Positions 1 through 5,323 of a stretch of 5,323 nt of DNA are shown piece after piece. Source of the DNA: Natronohydrobacter sp. (GTDB lineage: Bacteria > Pseudomonadota > Alphaproteobacteria > Rhodobacterales > Rhodobacteraceae). The stretch lies in the NCBI GenBank assembly GCA_007123015.1, contig SKSL01000145.1, positions 1 through 5,323 on the forward strand, in the 5' to 3' direction. Position 1 is the stretch's first letter. The number at the start of each line of letters is the position of its first letter. The position numbers were made by a program, and so were the translations under genes. A model generated the notes under the pieces. It saw nothing but the letters and a program-made list of their open reading frames with translations, was not told the origin of the DNA and made no database searches.

Positions 1-902
1 ACCGACAGACGGCCGCGATGTGGCATGCCGATGGCGATTTCCTTCAGACCCAGCGCGCCGCCGCGCTTGATGATCTGCTCCATCGCCGGGATCACCGCTT
101 CCCCGCCATCAAGGCCGAAACGCTTGGTGCCCATGTATTTGACATGCAGGAATTTCTCGAAACCCTCGGCCTCGACCAGCTTGTTCAGGATCGCGCGGCG
201 GCCTTGTTTGGTGAACTGGATTTCCTTGCCCAGACCTTCGATCCGCTCTTTCAGCCAGGACACTTGTTCGGGGTCCGAGATATGCATGAATTGCAGTGCA
301 AATGTGCCGCAATAGGTGCGCTTCAGGATATCAATGATCTGGCGCAGGCTGGCGACTTCCAGACCCAGCACATTGTCGATGAAGATTGGTCGGTCCATAT
401 CGGCTTCGGTGAAGCCATAGGAAGCAGGTTCAAGCTCTGGATGGGGTTCTTCCTTGCGCATGCCCAGCGGATCGAGATCGGCGACCAGATGGCCCCGGAT
501 CCGGTAGGCGCGGATGATCATCAGCGCGCGCAAGCTGTCGATGACTGCAGCGCGGACCTGCGCATCCGACAGCGAAATCCCTTTCTCGGCGGCTTTCGCA
601 GCGATCTTGTCACCTGCGGCCTTTTTCTCGGCTTCGGGTGCGGCGGGCCATTCGCTGGTCAGGGCGGATGTCAGTTCATCATTTGGTTGCTGCGGCCAGT
701 CGCGCCGTGCCCAGCTTGGTCCCTGCGCCGCATGGGCGGCGTCCTGCGCGCCCTCGCCCAGCGTCCGGAAATATTCGGACCAGATGTCATCGACAGAAGA
801 CGGGTCCTGCGCATGTTTCGCCTGCAAGGCTTCGACATAGGCAGCGTTCTGACCTTCAAGGAAAGTCTCGCCTTGGATCGGTCTTGGGCTCTGTTCGTTC
901 AT
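1..902 (-). CDS. sucA: 2-oxoglutarate dehydrogenase E1 component, N-terminal 300 codons (cut by window edge)
   Basis: This is the thiamine-diphosphate E1 subunit of the cytoplasmic 2-oxoglutarate dehydrogenase complex, which decarboxylates 2-oxoglutarate and passes the succinyl group to E2 lipoamide. The visible frame is uninterrupted for 300 codons and runs off the left edge; family members are roughly 930-1000 residues. Residues 14-45 (FLEGQNAAYVEAL... then DPSSVDDIWSEYF) match the conserved E1 N-terminal segment that in this family contacts the complex core. Further family landmarks are RIRGHLVADLDPLGM (134-148), RTYCGTFALQFMHISD (195-210), MGTKRFGLDGGEAVIP (257-272) and IGMPHRGRLS (291-300), the last being the start of the ThDP-domain signature known from E. 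coli SucA. An Ala/Lys-rich linker lies near 86-106. The ATG at 902-900 is preceded by AGAGG (914-910) with 7-nt spacing. The start is 32 bp after the DUF805 stop, implying cotranscription. sucB and lpd are expected further left but cannot be seen. Confidence 0.97.
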   Translation of the reverse strand, partial: MNEQSPRPIQGETFLEGQNAAYVEALQAKHAQDPSSVDDIWSEYFRTLGEGAQDAAHAAQGPSWARRDWPQQPNDELTSALTSEWPAAPEAEKKAAGDKIAAKAAEKGISLSDAQVRAAVIDSLRALMIIRAYRIRGHLVADLDPLGMRKEEPHPELEPASYGFTEADMDRPIFIDNVLGLEVASLRQIIDILKRTYCGTFALQFMHISDPEQVSWLKERIEGLGKEIQFTKQGRRAILNKLVEAEGFEKFLHVKYMGTKRFGLDGGEAVIPAMEQIIKRGGALGLKEIAIGMPHRGRLS

Positions 903-910
903 TTAGGCAC

Positions 911-923
911 CTCTGTGACAGAG
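911..923. promoter_or_regulatory. Short palindrome overlapping the sucA ribosome binding site
   Basis: CTCTGT-G-ACAGAG is a perfect 6-bp inverted repeat with one central base, in the 32-bp gap between the DUF805 gene and sucA. One arm overlaps the minus-strand AGAGG that is the likely Shine-Dalgarno sequence of sucA. In RNA it could form a 5-bp stem with a 3-nt loop that partly covers that site. A regulatory role is inference; a repeat this short could be chance. Confidence 0.3.
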
Positions 924-934
924 AGAAACGGGGT

Positions 935-1435
935 TCAAGTTTTCCGGCGCACGCGGGGTTCGGGTCCATACGCGTTGGCCCCTTGCTGGCTGGGGCGGGT
1001 CATCCACCAGACGATGACAAGCCCGGCAATGATCTGCGCAAGCGACAGCGCAAGCAGCAGGGCCGATTGCGCGCCGGTCATCATCGGCACGGTCTGGCCC
1101 TCTGCAAGCTGTCCCAGCACCTGCCGCCCGACAGATCCAGCGACAACGGCACTGAGGATCACAATCCCCGACGGGATCAGCACCCACCATCCGGGCTTGC
1201 CCGTATCCTGCAGGCGACGCCAGCCGACAGCCAGAAAGGGCAGGAAGATGACAATCTGGAAGATACGCGTCACGATGACACGATCCTCGCCGAAAAGGGC
1301 CAGATCAATCAGACCTGTGACGAAACCACCGGCGAAGACAAACAGGAAGAACCACCAGTAGTCGGGCCTTCGCGAACGCCCTGAAAACGTCAGGGCGTTC
1401 TGGAACCCACTTTTTACTGCATCTGCGAATGTCAT
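935..1435 (-). CDS. DUF805 family inner-membrane protein of unknown function
   Basis: This is a 166-residue polytopic membrane protein of the DUF805 family (E. coli YhaH/YhaI type), whose biochemical role is not established. The family hallmarks are all visible: FSGRSRRPDYWWF (17-29), GWRRLQDTGKPGWW (71-84) and the C-terminal GANAYGPEP (152-160). Hydrophobic stretches suggest four membrane segments at about 27-48, 55-72, 83-103 and 123-145, with a short basic tail (RVRRKT). No signal peptide is apparent. The ATG at 1435-1433 has a strong GGGAGGGGG Shine-Dalgarno (1450-1442), suggesting efficient translation. It starts 30 bp after the sucD stop and ends 32 bp before sucA, so it is very probably cotranscribed with these TCA-cycle genes. 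A link to that pathway (membrane anchoring, transport, stress) is speculation. Its early codons contain a perfect 11-bp inverted repeat. Family assignment is confident; function is unknown. Confidence 0.93.
   Translation of the reverse strand: MTFADAVKSGFQNALTFSGRSRRPDYWWFFLFVFAGGFVTGLIDLALFGEDRVIVTRIFQIVIFLPFLAVGWRRLQDTGKPGWWVLIPSGIVILSAVVAGSVGRQVLGQLAEGQTVPMMTGAQSALLLALSLAQIIAGLVIVWWMTRPSQQGANAYGPEPRVRRKT
1374..1400. repeat. Perfect 11-bp inverted repeat (hairpin) inside the start of the DUF805 gene
   Basis: GAACGCCCTGA (1374-1384) and TCAGGGCGTTC (1390-1400) are exact reverse complements around a 5-nt centre. On the minus-strand mRNA this gives a GC-rich hairpin about 36-62 nt after the DUF805 start codon, spanning codons of N-A-L-T-F-S-G-R. 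The gene's conserved FSGR motif is encoded by its loop and 3' arm. No T-run follows on either strand, so it does not look like an intrinsic terminator. A role in translation or mRNA processing within the operon is possible but unproven. Confidence 0.6.
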
Positions 1436-1465
1436 CTTCGGCCCCCTCCCAGCGCCGATGCCGCG

Positions 1466-2350
1466 TTACTTGCCGATGGCTTTCAGCACGGCTTCGCCAA
1501 GTCCGGCGGGGCTATCGGCGACGATGATCCCGGCCGATTTCATGGCTTCGATCTTATCATCTGCGCCGCCTTTGCCACCAGCCACGATTGCGCCAGCATG
1601 GCCCATGCGGCGGCCCGGAGGCGCAGTGCGCCCTGCGATGAACCCGGCGCAAGGCTTGGAGCGCCCGCGCTTGGCTTCGTCCTTCAGGAATTGTGCCGCT
1701 TCTTCTTCGGCGCTGCCGCCGATTTCGCCGATCATGATGATCGATTCGGTTTCGTCATCAGCGAGGAACCATTCCAGCACATCGAGATGCTCGGTGCCCT
1801 TGATCGGATCGCCGCCAATGCCCACACAGGTTGACTGGCCCAGACCCACATCCGTGGTCTGCTTGACGGCCTCATAGGTCAGCGTGCCCGAGCGCGAGAC
1901 CACGCCAACGGATCCGCGGCGGTGAATATGGCCGGGCATGATGCCGATCTTGCAGGCGTCAGGCGTGATGACACCGGGGCAGTTCGGGCCGATCAGGATC
2001 GATTTCGACCCTTCCAGTGCGCGCTTGACGCGCATCATGTCCAGAACCGGAATGCCTTCGGTGATGCAGACGATCAGTTCCATTTCGGCGTCGATGGCTT
2101 CCAGGATCGAGTCGGCAGCAAAAGGCGGCGGTACATAGATCACAGACGCATTCGCTTCGGTCTTGGCCTTGGCTTCATGCACCGAGTTGAAGACAGGCAG
2201 GTCCAAATGCGTGCTGCCGCCTTTGCCGGGCGTGACACCGCCCACCATCTGCGTGCCGTAAGCAATGGCCTGTTCGGAATGGAATGTGCCCTGGCTGCCG
2301 GTGAAGCCCTGGCAAATGACTTTGGTGTGTTTATCGACGAGAACGGCCAT
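1466..2350 (-). CDS. sucD: Succinyl-CoA synthetase (ADP/GDP-forming), alpha subunit
   Basis: This is the CoA-binding, phosphohistidine-carrying subunit of succinate-CoA ligase. With SucC it interconverts succinyl-CoA plus NDP and phosphate with succinate, CoA and NTP in the cytoplasm. The length of 294 residues is normal for the family. The CoA-binding Rossmann motif is GFTGSQGT (15-22), followed by GGVTPGKGG (37-45). GPNCPGV (121-127), SRSGTLTYE (152-160) and GGDPIKGTEHLDVL (179-192) are standard family blocks. The catalytic histidine that is transiently phosphorylated is His251 in GHAGAIVAGGKGG. The ATG at 2350-2348 has AGGAG (2366-2362) with 11-nt spacing, somewhat long. It is separated from sucC by an unusually wide 229-bp gap but from the following DUF805 gene by only 30 bp. 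No missing key residue was seen. Confidence 0.98.
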   Translation of the reverse strand: MAVLVDKHTKVICQGFTGSQGTFHSEQAIAYGTQMVGGVTPGKGGSTHLDLPVFNSVHEAKAKTEANASVIYVPPPFAADSILEAIDAEMELIVCITEGIPVLDMMRVKRALEGSKSILIGPNCPGVITPDACKIGIMPGHIHRRGSVGVVSRSGTLTYEAVKQTTDVGLGQSTCVGIGGDPIKGTEHLDVLEWFLADDETESIIMIGEIGGSAEEEAAQFLKDEAKRGRSKPCAGFIAGRTAPPGRRMGHAGAIVAGGKGGADDKIEAMKSAGIIVADSPAGLGEAVLKAIGK

Positions 2351-2579
2351 TGGCGTCTGAACTCCTGTGAATGGGGCGCGCCTTTCGCGGCGCAGATTGG
2401 GTGGTCAAGCTGTGGGTCAGGACCACAGACTTGAAAAGCGGGTGTGTTTTGGTGACGCTTTGCAAGCGTGTCAGAGGCGAGGCTTTACCTGATGTGGGAC
2501 ACGCGCGCGGTGCTTGGGCATTGTTTTCAATGCAGGGCCTTTCCAGTTGGTCTGACGCGCGCGTTCGCATCTTGTGTTC
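2351..2579 (-). other. Hairpin-containing sucC-sucD intergenic region, no credible gene
   Basis: The sucC and sucD genes are usually nearly adjacent, but here 229 bp separate them. Small inverted repeats are visible: GCATTG-TTTT-CAATGC (2518-2533), ACGCTT-TGC-AAGCGT (2455-2469, possibly extended outward with a bulge), CTGTGG-N7-CCACAG (2410-2428) and GCGCC-TTTCGC-GGCGC (2378-2393), the last about 27 nt upstream of the sucD start. None is followed by a convincing T-run on the minus strand, so complete termination is not expected. A 79-codon open frame (2570-2331) crosses the sucD start, is arginine- and serine-rich, and looks non-coding. The region could be a structured spacer, an mRNA processing site, or hold an internal promoter; nothing in the sequence decides. 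Confidence 0.5.
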
Positions 2580-3773
2580 TCAGCCCTTCACCGCCTTGAC
2601 GATTTTCTCGGCACCATCCTTCAGATTGTCCGCCGCGATGACGTTCAGACCTGAATTGCGGATGATATCCTTGCCCAGATCGACATTCGTGCCTTCCAGA
2701 CGCACCACCAGCGGCACTTGCAGCCCGACTTCCTTCACAGCGGCAATCACACCTTCGGCGATGATGTCGCAGCGCATGATGCCACCGAAGATATTGACCA
2801 GAATACCCTTCACATTCGGATCCGAGGTGATGATCTTGAAGGCTTCGGTCACTTTTTCCTTGGTCGCGCCACCGCCCACATCAAGGAAGTTGGCGGGCTC
2901 TGCGCCGTAAAGCTTGATGATATCCATCGTCGCCATCGCCAGACCTGCACCATTGACCATGCAGCCGATTTCGCCATCCAGCGCGATATAGTTCAGATCG
3001 AATTTCGAGGCGGCGAGTTCCTTCGGATCCTCTTCCGTCTCATCGCGGAGTGCCAAAATCTCTGACTGGCGATAGAGCGCGTTGGAATCAAACCCCATCT
3101 TCGCATCAAGACATTTAAGATCACCCTTGTCGGTCACGATCAGCGGGTTGATCTCGACCATCTCGGCGTCACGCTCGACGAACAGCTTGTAGAGCTTGTT
3201 CAGCAGATCGACGCATTGCTTGACCTGCTTGCCTTCCAGCCCCAGTGCGAAGGCCACGCGGCGGCCATGGAAGCCCTGGATGCCCGATGCCGGGTCGATC
3301 GAGAAGGACAGGATTTTCTCGGGTGTGGACGCGGCCACTTCTTCGATATCCATGCCGCCTTCGGTCGAGCAGACGAAGCTGATGCGCGAGGACACGCGAT
3401 CCACCAGCAGCGCAAGATAGAGCTCGCGCTCGATCTCGGACCCGTCTTCGATGTAAATGCGGTTGACCTGCTTGCCGGCCGGGCCGGTCTGATGTGTGAC
3501 CAGCGTGCGGCCCAGCATGGCTTTCGCATGTTCTTCGGCTTCGGCGACGGATTTGGCCAGACGCACCCCGCCTTTTTCACCGGCCGAGGCTTCCTTGAAG
3601 CTGCCCTTGCCGCGACCGCCGGCATGGATCTGGGCCTTGACCACCCACAGAGGACCGTCCAATTCACCTGCGGCCGATTTCGCTTCTTCTGCCTTGTAGA
3701 CGATGCGACCATCCGAGACTGGAACCCCGTAAGAGCGCAGCAGCCCTTTGGCCTGATATTCGTGAATGTTCAT
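2580..3773 (-). CDS. sucC: Succinyl-CoA synthetase (ADP/GDP-forming), beta subunit
   Basis: This is the nucleotide-binding, ATP-grasp subunit of succinate-CoA ligase, partner of SucD. Its length of 397 residues is close to the E. coli protein (388). It begins with the typical MNIHEYQAKGLL. The ATP-grasp region includes KAQIHAGGRGKGS (46-58), and EINPLIVT (207-214) carries the metal/nucleotide-binding Glu-Asn-Pro. The C-terminal ligase domain holds CMVNGAGLAMATMD (271-284), FLDVGGGATKEKV (296-308), NIFGGIMRCD (327-336) and VVRLEGTN (356-363), all as expected. Nucleotide preference (ADP or GDP) cannot be read safely from the sequence. The ATG at 3773-3771 is preceded by a modest GGGA (3784-3781) at 7 nt, and the canonical N-terminus fixes the start. 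It is the first gene of the inferred sucC-sucD-DUF805-sucA operon, preceded by a region with three TGTGATCACA-type palindromes, so it is probably transcriptionally controlled there. Confidence 0.98.
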   Translation of the reverse strand: MNIHEYQAKGLLRSYGVPVSDGRIVYKAEEAKSAAGELDGPLWVVKAQIHAGGRGKGSFKEASAGEKGGVRLAKSVAEAEEHAKAMLGRTLVTHQTGPAGKQVNRIYIEDGSEIERELYLALLVDRVSSRISFVCSTEGGMDIEEVAASTPEKILSFSIDPASGIQGFHGRRVAFALGLEGKQVKQCVDLLNKLYKLFVERDAEMVEINPLIVTDKGDLKCLDAKMGFDSNALYRQSEILALRDETEEDPKELAASKFDLNYIALDGEIGCMVNGAGLAMATMDIIKLYGAEPANFLDVGGGATKEKVTEAFKIITSDPNVKGILVNIFGGIMRCDIIAEGVIAAVKEVGLQVPLVVRLEGTNVDLGKDIIRNSGLNVIAADNLKDGAEKIVKAVKG

Positions 3774-3882
3774 TGAACTGTCCCGTTTCTGTCATAGCTT
3801 TCGTCTCGTGCATGTCAGACTGGGCGCGAAAAACAACGGTATTTTGCCAAAAATTAGGGCTTTCAGCGAAAAATCGGAATTA

Positions 3883-3892
3883 TGTGATCACA
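3883..3892. promoter_or_regulatory. Operator-like palindrome TGTGATCACA, copy 1
   Basis: This is a perfect 10-bp palindrome, TGTGATCACA, the copy nearest sucC. It overlaps a possible CATAAT -10 box (3884-3879), a position that would suit a repressor. Its centre is 21 bp, two helical turns, from copy 2. The regulator is not identifiable from this window. Confidence 0.6.
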
Positions 3893-3903
3893 GTTTTCGG
3901 GGC

Positions 3904-3913
3904 TGTGATCACA
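3904..3913. promoter_or_regulatory. Operator-like palindrome TGTGATCACA, copy 2
   Basis: This is a second exact copy of TGTGATCACA, separated from copy 1 by 11 bp. Two identical 10-bp palindromes on the same helix face are unlikely by chance and suggest cooperative binding by a dimeric regulator. The short gapless form differs from the CRP/FNR pattern, in which the half-sites are separated by several bases. Confidence 0.65.
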
Positions 3914-3943
3914 AATTTTCAACTCGTTGACGGCAGCCTGTCA

Positions 3944-3955
3944 TTGTGATCGCAA
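3944..3955. promoter_or_regulatory. Operator-like near-palindrome TTGTGATCGCAA, copy 3
   Basis: TTGTGATCGCAA is a 12-bp palindrome with a single mismatched pair, and its core differs from TGTGATCACA at one base. Its centre is 41 bp from copy 2, close to four helical turns, so it stays in phase with the other two. It is probably a weaker auxiliary site. Confidence 0.5.
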
Positions 3956-3971
3956 ACATCCGTTTCATGCA

Positions 3972-3999
3972 AAAGGCCGCACTTGCCAGTGCGGCCTTT
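3972..3999 (-). terminator. Intrinsic terminator downstream of mdh
   Basis: A perfect 12-bp stem (3972-3983 with 3988-3999; arm AAAGGCCGCACT) closes a 4-nt loop. Read on the minus strand, the GC-rich stem is followed by TTTT and it begins 24 bp after the mdh stop codon. This is a textbook Rho-independent terminator, short in its T-run, and it separates mdh from the sucC operon. Confidence 0.88.
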
Positions 4000-4023
4000 G
4001 AAAGGGTTGAGTCGCAGCATTGC

Positions 4024-4986
4024 TCAGCTCAGGGAATTGTCGATCCCCTTGCACGCTTCGACCAGGCCGCGCACAGCATCCACGGATTTGTCGAACATGA
4101 CCTGTTCGTCTTTGGTCATCTTGATGTCCACGACCTTTTCAACGCCATTCGCGCCGATAATGGTCGGCACACCGACATACATGCCTTTCAGGCCGAATTC
4201 ACCATCGCACCAAGCTGCGCAAGGAAGCAGGCGACGCTGATCCTTCAAGTAAGCCTCTGCCATCTCGATTGCGCTGGTGGCAGGAGCGTAGAAAGCAGAG
4301 CCCGTTTTCAGCAGGCCCACGATTTCTGCCCCACCATCACGCGTGCGCTGCACGATCGCCTCGAGCCGGTCCTTGCTGGTCCAGCCCATCTCGACCAGAT
4401 CAGGCAGCGGGATGCCGGCGACAGTCGAATAGCGCACCAAGGGCACCATCGTGTCGCCATGCCCGCCCAGCACAAAGGCCGTGACGTCGCGCATCGAGAC
4501 ATTGAATTCGAGCGACAGGAAATGCCGGAAGCGTGCCGAGTCGAGCACCCCCGCCATCCCCACGACCTTGTTATGTGGCAGCTTCGAGAATTCGCGCAGC
4601 GCCCAGACCATCGCATCAAGCGGGTTGGTGATGCAGATCACAAACGCATCGGGGGCATGGGCGGCAATGCCCTCGCCCACCGATTTCATCACTTTCAGGT
4701 TGATGCCCAGCAGGTCATCACGGCTCATTCCCGGTTTGCGCGCGACACCGGCAGTCACAATGCAGACATCCGCACCGGCAATATCGGCATAATCATTTGT
4801 GCCCTTGAAGCGGCCATCAAAGCCCTCGGAAGGGCCGGATTCAGCAATGTCGAGCGCCTTGCCCTGCGGCGTGCCTTCAGCGATATCAAACAGAATGACA
4901 TCGCCGAGTTCCTTGATGGCGGCCAGATGGGCAAGCGTGCCGCCAATCTGTCCCGCGCCGATCAGTGCTATCTTGGGTCTGGCCAT
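4024..4986 (-). CDS. mdh: Malate dehydrogenase (NAD-dependent, LDH-like type)
   Basis: This cytoplasmic TCA-cycle enzyme oxidises malate to oxaloacetate with NAD. At 320 residues it belongs to the LDH-like malate dehydrogenase group common in alphaproteobacteria. The dinucleotide-binding motif is GAGQIGGT (10-17), with Asp34 at the end of the second strand as expected for NAD over NADP. The substrate loop reads VARKPGMSRDD, where Arg83 occupies the position that is Gln in lactate dehydrogenases, which supports malate/oxaloacetate specificity; Arg89 follows. Asn121 (TNPLDAMVW), Asp149 and Arg152 (LDSARFR) and the proton-relay His176 (GGHGD) complete the active site. An in-frame upstream ATG at 5037 would add 17 residues, but ATG 4986-4984 puts the glycine motif at the usual position and has GGAG (4997-4994) at 7 nt spacing. 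A strong terminator follows the gene, so it probably ends its transcript. Confidence 0.98.
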   Translation of the reverse strand: MARPKIALIGAGQIGGTLAHLAAIKELGDVILFDIAEGTPQGKALDIAESGPSEGFDGRFKGTNDYADIAGADVCIVTAGVARKPGMSRDDLLGINLKVMKSVGEGIAAHAPDAFVICITNPLDAMVWALREFSKLPHNKVVGMAGVLDSARFRHFLSLEFNVSMRDVTAFVLGGHGDTMVPLVRYSTVAGIPLPDLVEMGWTSKDRLEAIVQRTRDGGAEIVGLLKTGSAFYAPATSAIEMAEAYLKDQRRLLPCAAWCDGEFGLKGMYVGVPTIIGANGVEKVVDIKMTKDEQVMFDKSVDAVRGLVEACKGIDNSLS

Positions 4987-5056
4987 CAGTGATCTCCGGA
5001 TCTTTAGGGTATGACGCGATGTGCCTAGTGCCTGCACGCTCCTATTGCAAGGGGAT

Positions 5057-5075
5057 CACGGTTGAGTGAACCGTG
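5057..5075. repeat. 7-bp inverted repeat upstream of mdh
   Basis: CACGGTT (5057-5063) and AACCGTG (5069-5075) are exact reverse complements around GAGTG, about 70 bp upstream of the mdh start. No T-run follows on either strand, so an operator or a leader hairpin is more plausible than a terminator. Chance is possible. Confidence 0.4.
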
Positions 5076-5278
5076 GTAGCGCAGACATCTCATATGGCTC
5101 TTGCCCAAGGCCACCTCGCAGGGCTGTGGATCGTGGAATGCGTTGGCGAAACGAGAAACTGTTGACCAAATGAGGCGCTTCAGAAGCAAAAGCAGTGCTG
5201 CGCCGCCAAAACCGATTGATTGTCTGGCCCATATTCTGTTTCGATTTCGCGGTTAACAAGGCAGGCTACCTGTGTGAT

Positions 5279-5323
5279 TGCATCTTGCAGCGTCCGAGAG
5301 GTCAGACAGCAAGTGCATCTTGC
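5279..5323. repeat. Direct repeat of TGCATCTTGC at the right edge
   Basis: TGCATCTTGC occurs at 5279-5288 and again at 5314-5323, with starts 35 bp apart. The second copy touches the window edge, so a longer repeat or more copies cannot be excluded. No function can be assigned. Confidence 0.3.

Larger units (their letters stand above)
3774..3970 (-). promoter_or_regulatory. AT-rich control region upstream of sucC
   Basis: This stretch lies between the mdh terminator and sucC and is visibly richer in A/T runs than its surroundings, as expected for a promoter region. It carries three operator-like palindromes (listed separately). A minus-strand CATAAT (3884-3879) resembles a -10 box and overlaps the most sucC-proximal palindrome, but no good -35 lies 16-18 bp upstream of it. 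If that box is used, the sucC leader would be roughly 100 nt and the operators would sit on or just upstream of the core promoter. The exact promoter is not resolved from sequence alone. Confidence 0.6.
4987..5323. other. Upstream region of mdh, no recognisable gene
   Basis: This 337-bp stretch should contain the mdh promoter. A minus-strand TTGCAA (5050-5045) followed 17 bp later by TAGGCA is a possible but poor sigma-70-type promoter. Short open frames exist on both strands (a 67-codon minus-strand frame at 5259-5056, a short plus-strand frame ending near 5256), but none shows a known motif, a good ribosome binding site or convincing protein-like composition. It could hold remnants of a decayed gene, but nothing can be named. 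Confidence 0.45.

Noticed and set aside
18..1361. 447-codon open frame on the plus strand
   Set aside because: It lies antisense to sucA and the DUF805 gene, both of which have clear family motifs. Its composition (many Arg, Pro, Asp, His) is typical of a GC-rich shadow frame, and it matches nothing I recognise.
2331..2570. 79-codon minus-strand frame between sucC and sucD
   Set aside because: It overlaps the sucD start, lacks a credible ribosome binding site and has low-complexity Arg/Ser-rich composition; it is better viewed as non-coding spacer.
3883..3913. CRP/FNR-type binding sites upstream of sucC
   Set aside because: The half-sites TGTGA and TCACA abut directly with no spacer, unlike the spaced half-sites of CRP or FNR; a different regulator class is more likely.
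4024..4986. Lactate dehydrogenase as an alternative identity for mdh
   Set aside because: The substrate-specificity position carries Arg83 (VARKPGM), not the Gln typical of lactate dehydrogenases, and the TCA-gene neighbourhood fits malate dehydrogenase.
3946..4992. 348-codon open frame on the plus strand
   Set aside because: It runs antisense through the whole of mdh and across the mdh terminator. The protein has no domain pattern and is His/Gln/Arg-rich, as expected for a mirror of a real gene.
4987..5037. Upstream ATG extending mdh by 17 residues
   Set aside because: The extension is basic and not family-like. The ATG at 4986 has a good GGAG at 7 nt and places the NAD-binding glycine motif where MDH proteins have it.
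5056..5259. 67-codon minus-strand frame upstream of mdh
   Set aside because: It has no recognisable motif and competes with other equally open short frames in the same stretch. A neighbouring minus-strand frame without a start codon looked mildly protein-like, but I could not tie it to any family.

Overview
The window is a stretch of core central metabolism from what looks like an alphaproteobacterium, most likely a member of the Rhodobacterales (Rhodobacteraceae or Roseobacter group). This placement is inferred from GC-rich codon use, an LDH-like malate dehydrogenase, and the gene order mdh - sucC - sucD - sucA. No rRNA or species-specific marker is present to confirm it. Every convincing gene lies on the minus strand, so transcription runs from high to low coordinates.

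Layout in transcription order: (1) 5323-4987 is a leader region with no recognisable gene. It holds a 7-bp inverted repeat and a short direct repeat. (2) mdh, malate dehydrogenase (4986-4024), is followed closely by a strong intrinsic terminator (3999-3972). (3) An AT-rich control region (about 3970-3774) precedes sucC. It contains two exact copies of the palindrome TGTGATCACA and a third near-copy, with centres 21 and 41 bp apart. (4) sucC (3773-2580) encodes the succinyl-CoA synthetase beta subunit. (5) A 229-bp gap contains several small hairpins and no credible gene. (6) sucD (2350-1466) encodes the alpha subunit. (7) A 166-residue DUF805 membrane protein (1435-935) follows 30 bp later. 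(8) sucA, 2-oxoglutarate dehydrogenase E1 (902 to the window edge), starts 32 bp after that and is cut after 300 codons.

The enzymes are consecutive or neighbouring TCA-cycle steps. SucA, with E2 and E3 subunits presumably encoded beyond the left edge, makes succinyl-CoA from 2-oxoglutarate. SucC and SucD convert succinyl-CoA to succinate with substrate-level phosphorylation. Mdh oxidises malate to oxaloacetate. The terminator and the operator-bearing region suggest that mdh ends its own transcript and that sucC-sucD-DUF805-sucA forms a separate, separately controlled operon.

No CRISPR array, mobile element, tRNA or defence system was seen. The points most worth a second look are the helically phased palindromes upstream of sucC, the uncharacterised DUF805 membrane protein inside a TCA operon, a perfect 11-bp inverted repeat inside the start of that gene, and the long hairpin-containing sucC-sucD gap.
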